From: Ricinus communis
Lineage: Eukaryota > Streptophyta > Magnoliopsida > Malpighiales > Euphorbiaceae
Length of the DNA: 64,000 nucleotides
Direction of reading: 5' to 3'
Assembly: GCF_019578655.1 (NCBI RefSeq)
Contig: NC_063257.1
Span: forward strand, 26,367,939-26,431,938
In this document: positions 20,427 through 33,243 of the stretch, piece by piece
Layout of the letters: each line of letters begins with the position of its first letter
Numbering within the stretch: position 1 is the stretch's first letter
Notes under the pieces: model-generated
Told to the model about the DNA's origin: nothing
The model's input: the letters and a program-made list of their open reading frames with translations, nothing else
The model's database searches: none
Made by a program: the position numbers and the translations under genes

Positions 20427-21550
20427 TGATGGCTCGCTAACACGACTAGCAATCTACAGGCAAGTGCACCTATCGAGTGTAACATAGCTATGGCAAGTGT
20501 CAATATCGTATCCCACAGGACCTGAGAAACTACTACTACTACGCTATTCCTATTATCTAACCGATCAAAAGGTGGTGAAGATTATTAACTAAAAATGATT
20601 AAGAATGCAATTGAAAAGCTAAATTTTAATAAAGAAAATGAAAGTTAAGAAAGGATAATAAGATGAATTAACCCAATTGGGGATCACTTTAGCTAGTCGT
20701 CTTACAAACAATAAATTGTGAATTAATTTATTAAGAATTGTAATCTATGGATAATTTCTTAAATGAATTGGCTTCTCTCTTGAGTTAACTAATTCCTAAT
20801 CCTAAAGATCTAAAGTTGGAATCTCTTCTTAACAATTGATTTTAAAATAGTATTAATCTCTAAATTATCGCTAATAAGAATGTTTGGTTCTTATTCCAGT
20901 AAGCTATTACACTTATCTCTAGGATGTAAATAACCTAATCACACTAGCAGTTGTCCAAACTCAATTGAATTTCTCAATTACAGAGGAGTTCTCAAATTGA
21001 TCCAACAATGAAAGAAGAAACAATAAATTTTATTATACTTGAATGAAAACTACAATCTTAAATCAATAATCCAATCATTTAAGCACAAAACAAGCCTAGC
21101 ATGGCTAAAGATCGCCCCCAAATGGGTATATCATAGAATTATGATTGAACTAAAACATGAATTGAATACAAAGTAAATAAGAATTGAATAGAACATGACC
21201 ACCCTTTTCTCAAATGGTAAGATGCTAAACCCTCTTGAATAACTCTGTATCCACACTCTACAGCTCAAGATCTCTTTCTTCTTCCTTTGAATCTTCAATC
21301 CAATCCTCAAGAGCGGCTATCTTGATGATGTTAAAGTATAATTCGTCTTTGTTTTCCTCTTCTTGATCGTTTGGAAGTTAGCTCTCAAGGTCTATCTTGA
21401 ATAGTCCAAAGTTCTCTTCTTCTCCTCTTTTTTTCCTTTTTCTTTCTTTCTTTTTCTTTTGTTTTAACTTTGGTTTCAGGATCCAACACGACCTAGATTT
21501 GAGCTGTGTTGACCGATCCATGTCGTCTTGATCTAAAAGTCTACGTTTAC
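20427..21550 (-). mobile_element. LTR-G, 5' LTR of a minus-strand Athila-like element
   Basis: Begins TGATGGCTCGC beside the PBS. Distantly like LTR-A: both share a CTAAAGTTGGAATCTCTTC block and the TATCGAG...CAAG...TATCG end, but they are otherwise different. The outer (right) edge is uncertain; TTTACA at about 21551 is a possible LTR start. Beyond it lies LRR-kinase sequence. Confidence 0.6.
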
Positions 21551-21622
21551 AATAAATCAATCAGATGGTTAGTTTAGACATATAAATAAAAGATATCTGA
21601 ACAAACTCAAGACAACAGTCAC

Positions 21623-21898
21623 AGAGAAAGCAACTTGGTAAGATTTCCAAGCTCTGGAGGCACTCGACCTATCAGATTGTTGATACCTAGGCTACTGTTC
21701 CATCATCAAACACAGAGAAAACAAATTAGTGAATGCCTACACAATGAAACCAAATGCTTTGCATTAAGTAGAGAAGCTCAATAGCTTTTCCAATACAAAA
21801 TCATGCGAAGCTAGTTAGGCATTTACAGGTATTGAATATTCGATAGCTGCCCATTCTCAGGCGGAATGGACCCGTTTAATACATTTTGACCCAGATTC
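21623..21898 (-). pseudogene. LRR receptor-like kinase fragment: two 72-nt LRR exons and an intron
   Basis: On the minus strand, exon 21898-21827 encodes NLGQNVLNGSIPPENGQL plus SNIQYL, and exon 21694-21623 encodes SLGINNLIGRVPPELGNL plus TKLLS. Each is exactly 72 nt, in the same phase, with AG before and GT after (GTAAATG and GTGACTG). The 132-nt intron 21826-21695 has GT...AG ends. One LRR per 72-nt exon is typical of plant LRR receptor kinases; the LGQN / LGIN wording resembles subfamily VIII. No further exons or kinase domain are present, so this is a captured or residual gene fragment between LTR-G and a gypsy RT. No frame break was seen in the two exons. Confidence 0.8.
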
Positions 21899-21948
21899 CT
21901 ATATCACAATCAGTATTTATATATCAATAGCATAACCACAAAGCGCAA

Positions 21949-22512
21949 TTAAGATTGCAAACAAAATCTGAATGTTCGTAATACAATCTTCAAGTGCTTT
22001 ACATGTTGCTCCTCTGTTCGTGAGTACACCAGAATGTCATCTATAAACACAATTACAAAACTATCTAAATAAGGCTTGAAGACTCCATTCATCAAGTCCA
22101 TAAATGCAGCTAGACCATTAGTTAACCCAAACGGCATCACTAAAAGTTCATAATGGCCGTATCGAGTTCTAAATGTTGTTTTAGGTACATCTACTTCCTT
22201 AATCTTCAATTGGTGATACCCAGATCTTAAATCAATCTCAAAAAATACCTGAGCTCCCTATAGTTGATCCAATAAATTGTTAATATATGGTAATGGATTT
22301 TTGTTGCAAACTGTCACCTTATTCAATTGTCTATAATTAATACACAATCTCATAGTGCCGTCCTTCTTTTTAACAAACAAAACCGATGCTCCCCAAGGCG
22401 ACACTCTAGGCCTAATGTAGCCTTTATCAAGTAATTCTTGCAATTGTACCTTCAGCTCTTTCAACTTACCTAGAGCCATTCTATATGAAGCTTGAGAAAG
22501 AGGAGTGGTCTC
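21949..22512 (-). pseudogene. Chromovirus-like (Tekay/Del-type) reverse transcriptase fragment
   Basis: Minus strand: [67 protein letters not shown], a stop, then [34 protein letters not shown], and [15 protein letters not shown] in pieces. The catalytic FIDD is intact. One stop at about 22257-22259 separates the two open parts. The sequence breaks off after HLKIVL, so the thumb, RNase H and integrase are missing. This wording differs from the RT at 3119 and at 35395 and fits Tekay/Del chromoviruses. Confidence 0.85.
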
Positions 22513-22586
22513 CCATAAATAAGCTTGAGAACCCTTTTTGAATTGCGGACCCCCAACACATTAACATGAAAACCCCATAGAACTGA
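22513..22586 (-). mobile_element. LTR-C end fragment
   Basis: ATAAATAAGCTTGAGAACCC, then GCGGACCCCCAACACATTAA: the last 70 bp of LTR-C, antisense, joined to the RT fragment on its left and repeat B on its right. Confidence 0.65.
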
Positions 22587-22843
22587 TTACTTGAGGCTAA
22601 TGAGAATATTATTTCAGAAATCAAGTTGTGTTCTTTCAAGAACTTTGCGAGAAATCAAATTCTTTTATGTTTTCTATCTACCCTTGTGTTTAAATTAATT
22701 CGACTTGATCCTTACACTTAGCCGTATAGAAGAGAATAAATAATTCATAAGTTGTTTTCTTATTGGATCCAAAATCCTACCTATATTCTCATTTTTTTGT
22801 CTTTTTGTGTCTCTCTTTATTATTTAATTTCGAATATGATGGT
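22587..22843 (+). repeat. Repeat B, partial
   Basis: B text from TACTTGAGGCTAATGAG to GAATATGATGGT; the last five bases (22839-22843) are the target duplication of the solo LTR that follows. B resumes in register at 23896. Confidence 0.75.
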
Positions 22844-23895
22844 TGATGTGCATAGTTTTACACATATTTGCTTGCATATTATTGTGTATATTCTTAGCAA
22901 TTATTGTGCTTTTATTTCAAGATCACCTGTGTTTTGTGTTCTTTTACATTTTAGGAGAATTTATAGGACCATCATTAGTGTTTGAGCAATTATAGATCAA
23001 TACTTGCCGAAACGGATGGGAATTCATCAAAATTGGACAAGGGCTCGCATAAACATTGAGCATAGCCTAGGTCAAGGCCGTGCTGATTAGTATGGCCTAG
23101 ACTGTAGCTGTGCATTAGCCTTTGATCCTCAAATATGGTGTTCTAGGCGCAGTTTTCGAGGCTATCACAGCCCGTGGTGGCTCAGCATCGGCGGAGGTAC
23201 GGCGAAGAAGAAAACCTAACTTATGAGATCCGAAGGTTCAGCACGACCTGGACTCCGGTGGTGCTGACCAGCATGGCCATGACGATAATGCATTAGTCAG
23301 GAGACGTTTTAAATTGTGATATTTAGATTGCTTTATGTGATTGAGAAGTTCATTTGGCAATTGGAATTTTGAATAGCAAGAACTGGTTAATAATCACTTA
23401 GAGGTAAGTATAATTAACTAGCTGGATTAAGAATTAACAAAGCTTAATAGAGGCGGATTAAAGCTTAATGCTAATTTAAGGATCAATCATTATGAAGAGA
23501 TTCCAACTTTGGGTTCTTGAGTTTAGGAATTTGGTTATCTCGAGAGAGAAACTGAATTCAATTAAGAATTCATCCATGGGTAGCATAATTCGACTCATCA
23601 ATCTGTTATCTTTTGTCTGATTGCCAACTAGTCTAGGTTCTCTTTGGGTTTGCTTTCTTGTCTTGGTTGTTTCATTTATCCATTCATTCTTGCATCTCCC
23701 TTAGAACTCACCTTGTAGTTATTAGGAAATTTAGAAATTGTTTATCATTTATTTTAGGTTAATATAATAGAGAACAAAGTAGTAACTCTGGGCTTTCACT
23801 TTCCCGAGGGATACGACCTTGATACTCGCCATTAGTGCTAGACTGCATCGATAGGTTCACTGCCTTAGATTGTAGCTGCATAAATTAGACTATTA
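22844..23895 (+). mobile_element. Solo LTR-A, shortened, with perfect target duplication
   Basis: A 1052-bp LTR-A in plus orientation (TGATGTGC...ACTATTA) flanked by ATGGT at 22839-22843 and 23896-23900. The host text reads through (TATGATGGTTTAG) as in other B copies. It is about 450 bp shorter than the others, so it carries internal deletions. Palindrome island at about 23080-23290. Confidence 0.9.
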
Positions 23896-24640
23896 ATGGT
23901 TTAGTTTTATTTAGCGAGTATAAACAGGATTGTTGAGTTAAAGCGCATGGAAGTGATAATCACAGGCATCGATCCAAGGCTTGGACAAATGCAAAGAAAG
24001 AAAATTAGTTGATCAAGTATTGACATCATTCTTCAAATGATCGTAGACAAATCTTTTAAAGGAAAGAGGGAACGCCGAGAATCAAGGCACACCCAAATAT
24101 TCTGATTCAAGATTTGCACCATTAGGATCTCTATCATTCCTTATTTCTCTATGCATGAGGACTCATGATGACATAAGAATTCGCATAAGGAATCATGGTA
24201 ATGCAATTGACAAGCTTGACCGGTGGTATTAGGGCTTAGCTTGATGATTAAGTAGGACGAGACATAAATCCATGTGCATAAAGGAGAAATCATGTTATTT
24301 TCAATAAATCTAAGTGTAATACAAGCGAGAATGTGATGATTTTGATGTGTGGAATGATGTAATTTGGGTCGGAGTGTTAGTAGGTACGCCCATGTGAATT
24401 TTTCCTTATTTCTTTTTAAGCTGGCTCATAAAATTTGGGACCATGAGAGTTATTGACCAATCAACTCCTCTCTCGTTCTTTATTTATTTATAATTTAGCT
24501 TCTAGTTTCTTCTTGTTTTAGAAAGAGGGTTTTCACCCTATAAAAACTATATGCATCCGAATACTTAAGGCTAGTGAGTATGTTATTTTAGTTTTCTATC
24601 GTATGGGCGATCAAGTTATGGGTACTTTTAAGAACTTTGC
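23896..24640 (+). repeat. Repeat B, partial monomer
   Basis: From GGTTTAGTTTTATTTAGCG through GATGATTAAGTAGGACGAG to TTTGCGGATTTATGAAG, canonical B order including the CTATAAAAACTA site at about 24538. Confidence 0.8.
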
Positions 24641-24985
24641 GGATTTATGAAGACCTGCATTAGCGAACTATTAAGAACCTTTAGGAATAGAATATATAAA
24701 CTCTAATAGTATGATCACTATAGATTAGATTATAAAGTTGATAAATAGAATTAGAACCTCAAGAAAGCTAAGTCTTTTAAACCCTAATCCTAGCACGCCA
24801 TAAAGATAGATCAAATATTTGATAAGCGTTAAATGCATTCAAAAAGAATATAAGAATTCAAGCAAAGGTTGCTAAAATAATGAAATATCATTAATAATCA
24901 AAACTTAATGTAACATACGGCTTGGTTCAAGTTAAATAGACTTGAGACAAACCGTAGAAGACTTGTTGATAAAGTATTCATATAA
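24641..24985 (-). mobile_element. LTR-C-like fragment
   Basis: AGAACCTCAAGAAAGC, AAACCCTAATCCTAGCA and AAAGATAGATCAAA are antisense LTR-C blocks, degraded. The edges are approximate. Confidence 0.45.
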
Positions 24986-25187
24986 TTCTCCGAATGATCA
25001 TAGGCAAATCTTTTAGAGGAAAGACAGAAGGGCGAGAACCGAGACATGCCTAGATATTCTTATTCATGAGATGCACCATTGGGATCTCCATCATTCCTTG
25101 CTCCTCTAAGGACAAGGACTCCTGATTACATAAGGATTGGCAAGTGCAATTGACAAGCTTGACTGGTGGCATTGGGGATTACGTAGT
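24986..25187 (+). repeat. Repeat B segment, twin of 37640-37840
   Basis: Has unusual wording shared only with the segment left of the second LTR-E (GCCTAGATATTC, TTATTCATGAGATGCACC), marking the two as duplicates. Confidence 0.75.
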
Positions 25188-27268
25188 TGTCACACCTCGT
25201 CTCATGTAGCCCAGGATGGATATTTAAAACCAAATGCTTTCTAAAATCTTTTTAGTTTAGTTGAATTATAACATGCTTACATATGTCTATGTAATAATGT
25301 ATTTCAAAATCATAATTATGAAAAATAGATAATTTTTTTAATATGATGTTTCATTACAATGACTATAACTAGAAATGGTTTTATTAATAATTATTAAATA
25401 AGTTAATATATAAAGTTTGCCTTTAAACATTAACTTTATAACATAGCCTTTTACATGTACATAACCACCATGGTATGAAACAAGGTTAGATACAAGTTAC
25501 AATGAGTATATATATGACTCCTCATATGAGAAATTCTAGCCTACCTTACTCTCGCCTTTAATCACACTTACTAGCTCAACCACCCATTATTAAGCCTTGC
25601 TTCCTGAATAAAATTTATGAAAAGAGTAGAATGAATATAAAAATACTCAAGGAATAGATATACAAGCAGAAAATAATTTAGATAACTGTAAGCAGAAGAA
25701 AATCATATAATTATACAAAATATATAACATTGTGAATCAAACTCTTGAGGCAATTAATCTTTGTTAAGCAAGAAAACACCACTACAGAAACTGTTCTAAC
25801 ACTCATACAAAATAGCAATAATAATTATCAACATTATATACTTTAAATGGTATAAAAAGTCTCATAGATTTTAACCATCCTCACAACGATTATCACCAAT
25901 CAACCATCACGCAAAATTCCACTCTAAGCACACTTGATGGCTAACCCTTCCTCTATATTAGCATGCTCCGACCCTTTTCCCTTCACCGGATTGCAATCAA
26001 GTGCCTCATTGTCTAATGCACATTAACAAACACAAATAAATCACATGTGCATATATCAGTCTCAGTACATTTCAAACACATCATTGCGAGGATTCATTTC
26101 TTGAAAACAAAGTACACTTTCACTCGCTCAAAAGCATTAGATGAATGCTCTTTTTAACATTAAAATAAAACTATATCAGACTGCCCCATAATTGTGAAAA
26201 TAAGTAATATGCAATCGATGAAATTAAGATTATCAATGTTTGTGCTCATCAAGAAAAAGCCAAGATCTTTAATTAACATTATATATTGATTAATTAGGCA
26301 AACTAAAAGCTAAAACATTCTTGTAGTTGAATTGCAAAATCATCACATTTAAAATCCAACACAAACAACCTAATTTTGTTAATTATACTTCAAATTTGTA
26401 AAACCAATTGAATATATTTTGAAATAAGTACTAATCTAAAATTGAATAAGCTTAAAATAACAACTTTAAGCTTTTGAATCAAAGAAATCAACTTTGCAAG
26501 GGCTTGATATCTACTCACCGAAAGTGGTCTTTAGTCATACCCAACAAGCTCCACAAAATATCTACCTTGCACTTGCATTTTCCTTGCCTTTTTCAACACC
26601 TAATTCATCAATTTCACTTAGAATTCAATAAAATAATAAGCCTTTACATTAAACACACTTAAATACTAAAGTTTCCTATACATCAAGCCATGCCTAATTT
26701 GGAGTTTTCTAGCTCAAGATATGAAATAAATAGTGAGGCTGAAAAATTAGAAAAATCCAACCCAAGAATACAACTCCCCAATCCTAACTCAAATCAATCA
26801 AAACTCTTATAATAATTACTAAATAAAGCCTTTGTAGATGAAGATTATGGCCAACAAAGTGCTTAAACCTTAAAATTCCTCTTGGAAAAAAATTAGACCA
26901 GATTGTTTAATGAAGAAACTCTCTCAATTTCTTTCTTTTCTTTTCTTATGTTAAGTGTGTGTGTGTGTGTGAACATATATGCATATGGAGACTTAGTAGT
27001 AGAGAGTGGATGATTCTAGACATAGTATAGAATAGTATTAGTTGTAAAATATCCCCTTAGGTCCTTAATAAATTATTCATATTACTTATGAACTCTATAA
27101 CTTTTATTCTTTCATCCTAATTCAATCCACCATCTTTCTTTCATTTCATTTAAGTCCCACTATTATTTATTATTAAACACACTTTAGTACTACCTTAATT
27201 CAATTAAGATACTATATGAAAATGCAATGCTAAAAGGATGACTACATACTTAGAGTACGGGTGTGACA
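25188..27268. mobile_element. LTR-E copy 1 (2.1 kb solo LTR)
   Basis: Begins TGTCACACC and ends GGTGTGACA (TG...CA with inverted ends), 2081 bp, no coding content. Flanking pentamers GTAGT (25183-25187) and ATAAA (27269-27273) are a decayed pair; comparison with copy 2 (GTAAA / GTAGA) suggests an ancestral GTAGA duplication. The type is like chromovirus LTRs that start TGT(A/C)ACACC; the family is otherwise unassigned. Confidence 0.7.
26955..26971. repeat. GT microsatellite
   Basis: A short run of about eight GT units inside LTR-E copy 1. It has no visible counterpart in copy 2, where that part is replaced. Confidence 0.9.
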
Positions 27269-28137
27269 ATAAATGATCAAGTAGGATGAGATGTAATTCC
27301 ACGTGTGTAAGGGAGAAGTCTAATAAAAATGAGAATGCAAGCTTTTTTATGTTTATGATGCATATAATGAAGTAATTTAGGTCAGAGTGTTTTTAGATAG
27401 TCCCACTCGAATTTACCCTTTTTTTGTAAGTTGGCTCATAAAATTTAGGACTACGAGAGTTGTTGCCCAGTTAATTCCTCTATCATTCTTAATTTGACTC
27501 TAGTTTATTTATCTTTCATTCTTTATTTATTAATATTTAGCTTCTAGTTTCTTCTTTTTATGGAATGAGGGCTTTCACACTATAAAAACTGCATGGAACC
27601 GAATACTAAGGCCAACAAGCATATTATTTCAGTTTTCTACCGTGCGGGAAAACAAGTTATTAGTTCTTTCAAGAACTTTATGGACTTATCAACACTCGCG
27701 CTAGCAAGCATAGACTTATCATTTACGTCCTTCCTTTGTCTTGTGTTCTTTGTCTGCCTTTATGTTTAATTCAACTAGATTTGATCCTTATGCTTAGCCT
27801 TACCGAATCTAAAATCTTGGCTATATTCTCATTTTCTTTGTTTCTTTTATGTCTTTCTTCCTAGTTTCTATTTAGTATGATGGTTTGGGTTTATTTGGGG
27901 AGCACAAATACGAGTGTTGAGTGAAAGCACGTGGAAAACAACAATCATAGGCACCAATCCATAATTCGAGGAATGAAAAGAAATATTATTAGTTGATCAT
28001 GTATTGATATCAGTCTCCAAATGACCACAGAAAAATCTTTTAGCAAAAAGAGGGAACGATGAGAATCGAGGCACTCCCAAATATTCTGATTCAGGATTTA
28101 CAACATTGGGATCTTCATCCTTCCTTGTTCCTCTAAG
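27269..28137 (+). repeat. Repeat B, partial monomer
   Basis: Resumes at AATGATCAAGTAGGATGAG, continues in B order through CACTATAAAAACTGCATGG and GGAGCACAAATACGAGTG to TTCCTCTAAGG, where orientation flips. Confidence 0.8.
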
Positions 28138-29067
28138 GAAAGAAATGAGAACATAGCTAGGATTTCGTATCTGATTCTCTTCCATGGCTAAGAATAAGGA
28201 TCAAATCGAATTGATTTAAACTCATGGGTAGAAAAAGAACATAAAAGAAAGGAAGGATGTCAGCAATTAGACTAGGTTCGCTAGTGTAAGTCTTCATAAG
28301 TCCGCAAAGGTCTTGAAAGAACCCATAACTTATTTCTCTGCAAGGTAGAAAACTAAAATAATATGCACACTAGCCTCAAATATTCAGATGCATGTAGTTT
28401 TCATAGTGCAAAAGCCTCATTCCATAAGAAGAAGAAATTAAAAGCTAAATATGAATAAATAAATAAAGAGAGATGAATAAACTAAAGTCAAATCAAGAAC
28501 TAGAGAGGAGTTGACTAGCCAACAACTATCGTAGTCTCAAATTTTATAAGCTAGCTTAATGAAACAAGGGGAAATTCTTATGGGCCTACCTAATAACACT
28601 CCAGCCAAAATTACATCATTATATGCGTCCCAGACATCAAAATGAGCGCATTCCCGCTTTGATTAACTGAAAAGAATATAATTTCTCCATCACGCGCTTG
28701 TATTTGCATTTTGTTATGCTTGATCACTAAGTCATGCTCCAATGCCACGAATGAAGCTTTTCAATTATGTTCCCATGATTTTTTAACAAAAATAAAGAGA
28801 AATTCGTGTCGGCGTATGTAATAGCACTCCGACCTAATTCTCTTTATTATATACCTCTTAAACATCAAAACGCATGCATTCCTGCTTGTATTAATTAAAA
28901 GTAGCGTGATTTCTCCCATTATGTGCATATATTTGCATATCGTGCTGCTTGAACATCAAGTCACACTTTAATGCCACCGATCAAGCTTGTCAATTGTGCA
29001 CCCATGATTCTATAATGAAAACAAAGGGAAATTTGCATGGGCCAAATAACACTTCGGCCCCAAACTT
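28138..29067 (-). repeat. Repeat B, inverted, with internal duplication
   Basis: Minus-oriented B from AAGAAATGAGAACATAGC to about 29067. The stretch around a CATGATT...ACAAA motif occurs twice (28772 and 29003), so the end of the monomer is duplicated. Confidence 0.7.
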
Positions 29068-30167
29068 ATTTCTGACGACCTTTCTTTGTTTTGTATTCTT
29101 TGTCTACCCTTATGCTTAAATCTATTCAATTTGATCCTTAAGCTTAACCGTATGGGAAAGAACAAAAAGCTTGTGATTTTATTTAGGGTGCATAAATATG
29201 AGTGTTGAGTGAAAGCACGTGGAAGTGGCAATCATAGGCATTGATCCAAGGCTTGGACAAATGGGAAGAAGGAAAATTAGTTGATCAAGTATCGATATCA
29301 TTCTAAGAATGTTCTCGGATGAATATTTTAAAGGAAAGAGGGAATGTTGAGAATCGAGTCTCGCCCAAATATTCTAATTCAGGATTGGCACCATTAGGAT
29401 CTCCATCATTCCTTGTTCCTCTAGGCACAATAAGGAATAACTACTTAATCTTTGGGAGGCATATAATTAAGTAATTTAGTTTGGAGTTATTAGGTAAGCC
29501 CATATGAATTTTCCCTTGTTTTCATTAAGCTGATTCATAAAATTTAGGATCTTCATCATTCCTTGTTCCTCAAGGCACGAGGACTCCTTATGACACAAGG
29601 ATTGCCATAAGGGCTGGTTAACAACTCTTATAGTCCTAAATTTGATTATCAAGCAGGATGAGACGTAAATCCATGCGTAAAAGAAGTCATATTATTTTCA
29701 ATAAATCCAAGTGTAATATAAGCGAGAATGTGAGAGTTTTGATGTTTGGAATGCATATAATGAAGTAATTTGGATCTAAGTATTATTAGGTAGGCACATG
29801 CGAATTTCGCTCTGTTTATGTTAAGCTGGCTCATAAAATTTGGAACTACTAGAGTTTTTGACCAATCAACTCCTTTCTCGTTCTTGATTTGACTTCACTT
29901 TATTCATCTTTCTTCATCTATTTATTCATATTTAGATTCTAGTTTCTTGTTCTTATGGAATGAGGACTTTTGCACTATGAAAAGCACATGTAATCGAATA
30001 CTTAAGGCTAATAAGCATATTATTTCAGTTTTCTACCTTGCGGGCAATCAATTTTTGGGTTCTTTCAAGATCTTTATGGACTTATCAACACTCACGCTTG
30101 CGAGCATAAACTTATCGCTCATGTTCTTCCTTTCATTTGTGTTTTGTTAATCGTGTATTGATATTAT
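29068..30167 (+). repeat. Repeat B, rearranged monomer
   Basis: Plus-oriented B with local shuffling between 29430 and 29650 (the blocks GATCTTCATCATTCCTTG and CTCCATCATTCCTTGTTCC both occur). Includes CACTATGAAAAGCACATG, a mutated TATA-like site. Confidence 0.7.
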
Positions 30168-31041
30168 TGATATGAAACCTTCGTGAATAAGCTTGAGAAA
30201 GGTTAGTATACATATTACTTAGAAAGATGATCAAGAATTAAAATTTAGAAAACTTGTTCCTAAATCCTAATTTCGAATACTCCATAAGAAGATGATGAAT
30301 CGACTTGAATGTTTCTTAATCATGCATTCTACATAAGAACACAAAGACAAAGCAAACAGTTTTAAGGTTTAATAACCAATTATCATTCAATTTTTAACTT
30401 CAACTTTCAACTTTTTAATTCATTAGATCAAAATTCGTACTAGCCTTATATAGGGCTTAGAAAACCCTAAATCTTGACTAATAAGGATTTACATCTGATA
30501 TAGGATAAAGATAACCTTCCTAACTAAAAAAAATAACTTAAACAAAGTCCTATTTAGGTTAAAATACATGTGTGGCCGCCCAAAATAAGCTATAAAACCC
30601 TAGTTTACATAAGTCATATCGATGGGCCTCAAAACATAAGCTAAGTTAGGCCTAAAGTCTTCATGTGCTCCAATTCAGCTTGTTTGGTCTTTTTAAGTCC
30701 AATTTGATTCATTCAAGCCTGATAATTAAATTAGATTAATAAGCCTAGAACTTAAATCTAATTCTTCAATCCTTAATGTGTCCTTAGCCCAAATGTCTTG
30801 GATAAGCTCATTAACTTGCAATTTAAATCGAACTATGACTACTAGTTAAATTAGGATTCCTAGTTAAATTAGGATTCCTTTTGTTGCTTGTACTCCTAAT
30901 ATCATTAGGACTCCTTGCCGGATTAGGATTCATAGTTGAGTCAAGCCTCTTTATTTGATTAGGATTCCTTGAGTTAGTAGCATTTGCATCATCAAGACTC
31001 CTTGTTGGGTAGAATTTGTTATGGTAGTTTGGTTTGTATCA
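30168..31041 (-). mobile_element. Solo LTR-C
   Basis: An 874-bp LTR-C (TGATATGAAACC...GGTTTGTATCA). Flanks ATTAT (30163-30167) and ATCAT (31042-31046) match 4/5, and the host B text reads through (TATTGATAT-ATTCTCTGAATGATC). No PBS lies alongside, so it is a solo LTR in repeat B. Confidence 0.75.
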
Positions 31042-32532
31042 ATCATTCTCTGAATGATCATAAAGGAATCTTTTAGAGGAAAGGTAGAATGCCGAGAATC
31101 GAGGCACGCCCAAACATTCTTATTCAAGATTTGCACCATTAGATATCCATCCTTCCTTGTTCCTCTGAGCATGAGGACTCCTGATGATGCAAGGTTGGGC
31201 ATAACAAAATCATGGGAAGACAATTAACAAGCATGACCGATGGCATTGGGGCTTAGCTTGATGATCAAGCAGGAGAGATGTAAATCCAATCGCATTTGGG
31301 ACAAATCATGTTGTTTTCTATTAATCCAAGCGTAATACAAGCCGAAATTCGAGCACTTCGATGTTTGAAATGCATATAATGATGTAATTTAGGTAGGAGT
31401 GTTTTTAGATAGACCCACCCGAATTTACTCTTATTCTTATTAAGATAGCTCATAAAATTTGGGACTACGAGAGTTGTTGCCTAGTCAACTCCTCTCTGGT
31501 TATTAATTTAACTTTAGTTTATTAATCTTTCTTTATTTATTTATTCATATTTAGCTTATAGTCTCTTATTCTTATGGAGTGAGGGTTTTCGCACTATAAA
31601 AACTGCACGCAACCAAATACTTGAAGCTAATGAGCATATTACTTCAGTTTTCTACCTTGTAGGAAATCAAATTATGGGTTCAGCACTCGTGCTAGTGAGC
31701 ATAGACTTATGCCTTACGTCCTTCCTCTCTCTTGTGTTCTTTATCTACGCTTGTGATTAAATCAATTTGATTTTATCCTTACGCTAAGCTGTATGGAAGA
31801 GAACAAAGAACATGTGATTTCTTTCCTTATCGAATTTGAAGTCCTACCTATATTCTCATTTTGTCTGCTTTTTTTGTGTCTCTTTCTAATCTTTATATAG
31901 TATATTGGTTTGTTTTTATATGAGCATAAACATGAGTGATATGAATGTGCGTGGAAGCGGCAATCATAGGCACCAATCCAATGCTTCAACGAATGCGAAG
32001 AAAGAAAATTACTTGATCGTGTATTGTTATAATTATCCGAATGATCGTAGAATCTTTTAGATGAAAGAAGGAACGCCAAGAATCGAGGCATGCCTAAATA
32101 TTCTGACTCAAGATTTGCACCATTAGGATCTCTGTCCTTCCTTCTTCTTCTAGGCATGAGGACTCCTAATGATGCAAGGTTGGGCATAAGGAATCATGGG
32201 AACACAATTAATAAGCTTGACCGGTGGCATTGGAGCTTAGCTTGATGATTAAGCAGGAAACACGTAAATCCACATGCGAAAGGGAGAAATCAAGTTATTT
32301 TTGACTAATCCAAGTGTAATACAAGCCGAATTTCCAGCGCATTTGAAATGCATATAATCAAGTAATTTGGGTAGGAGTTTATTAGGTAGGCCCACCTAAA
32401 TTTACCCTTATTTTTATTAAGCTTGCTCATAAAATTTAGGACTACGAGAGTTGTTCCCAATCAACTCCTCCCTGGTTGTTAATTTGACTTTAGTTTATTA
32501 ATCTTTATTTAATTATTTATTTATTCATAATT
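31042..32532 (+). repeat. Repeat B, about 1.4 monomers
   Basis: From TTCTCTGAATGATC; two successive GATGATCAAGCAGG / GATGATTAAGCAGG anchors at 31260 and 32241, 981 bp apart, giving another estimate of monomer length in the plus orientation. Confidence 0.8.
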
Positions 32533-33243
32533 AGCTTTAATACAAACCAAACTAACACAACGAATCCTACTCCGACAAGGAGTCTTAATGATGCAAATCC
32601 TACTACCTCAAGGAATCCTAATCCAATAAGGAGTCCTAACTCAACTAGGAATCCCAATCCAACAAGGAGTCCTGATGATATTAGGAGTTCAAGCAGCAAA
32701 AGGGATCCTGATTCACTAGGACTCTTAGTCCTATTCAAATTATAAGTCATAAGCTTATTTAAGACATTTGGGCTAAGGACATATAATTAAATTTAAGTTC
32801 AAGGTTCATTGATTTCAGTTTATTAGGCTTGAATGAATCTAATTGGGCTTGTAAAGACCAAAGAAGCTGAATTAGAGCATACGAAGACTTTAGGCCTAAC
32901 TTGACTTATGTTATAAGGCCTATCTCTATGACTTGTGTAAATTAGGATTTTATGGCTTATTATGGGCTGCTATACATGTATTTTAACCTAATTATGTCTT
33001 TGTTTAAGTTATCTCTTTTAGTTAGGAAGGTTATCTTTATCCTATATGAGATGTAAATCCTTATTAGTTAAGATTTAGAATTTTCTAAGGCTTATATAAG
33101 GCTAGTACTAATTTTGATGTAAAGTTTAAGTTGAAGTTGAATGATAATTGGTATTTTTACATTAAAGCTTGTTTGATTTGTCTTTGTATTATTGTTTGAA
33201 TGCAAATCTTACTTATCAAAGAGTTGATCTATCCTTGTGGCAT
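32533..33243 (+). mobile_element. LTR-C, plus copy, truncated at its 3' end
   Basis: ACAAACCAAACTAACACAAC start region, GGAGTCCTAACTCAACTAGG, then TATATAAGGCTAGTAC and GATAATTGG. It stops at about 33243, short of the usual GGTTCCATATCA end, against integrase text of the other strand. Confidence 0.7.

Noticed and set aside
21623..21898. A working LRR receptor kinase gene
   Set aside because: Only two LRR exons are present; no signal peptide, other LRRs, transmembrane segment or kinase domain is found nearby.
25188..27268. LTR-E as a DNA transposon because of its inverted ends TGTCACACC/GGTGTGACA
   Set aside because: TG...CA ends, a 5-bp flank and the likeness to LTR-D (TGTAACACC...GGCGTTACA) fit an LTR better; nine matching bases are too few for typical transposon ends.
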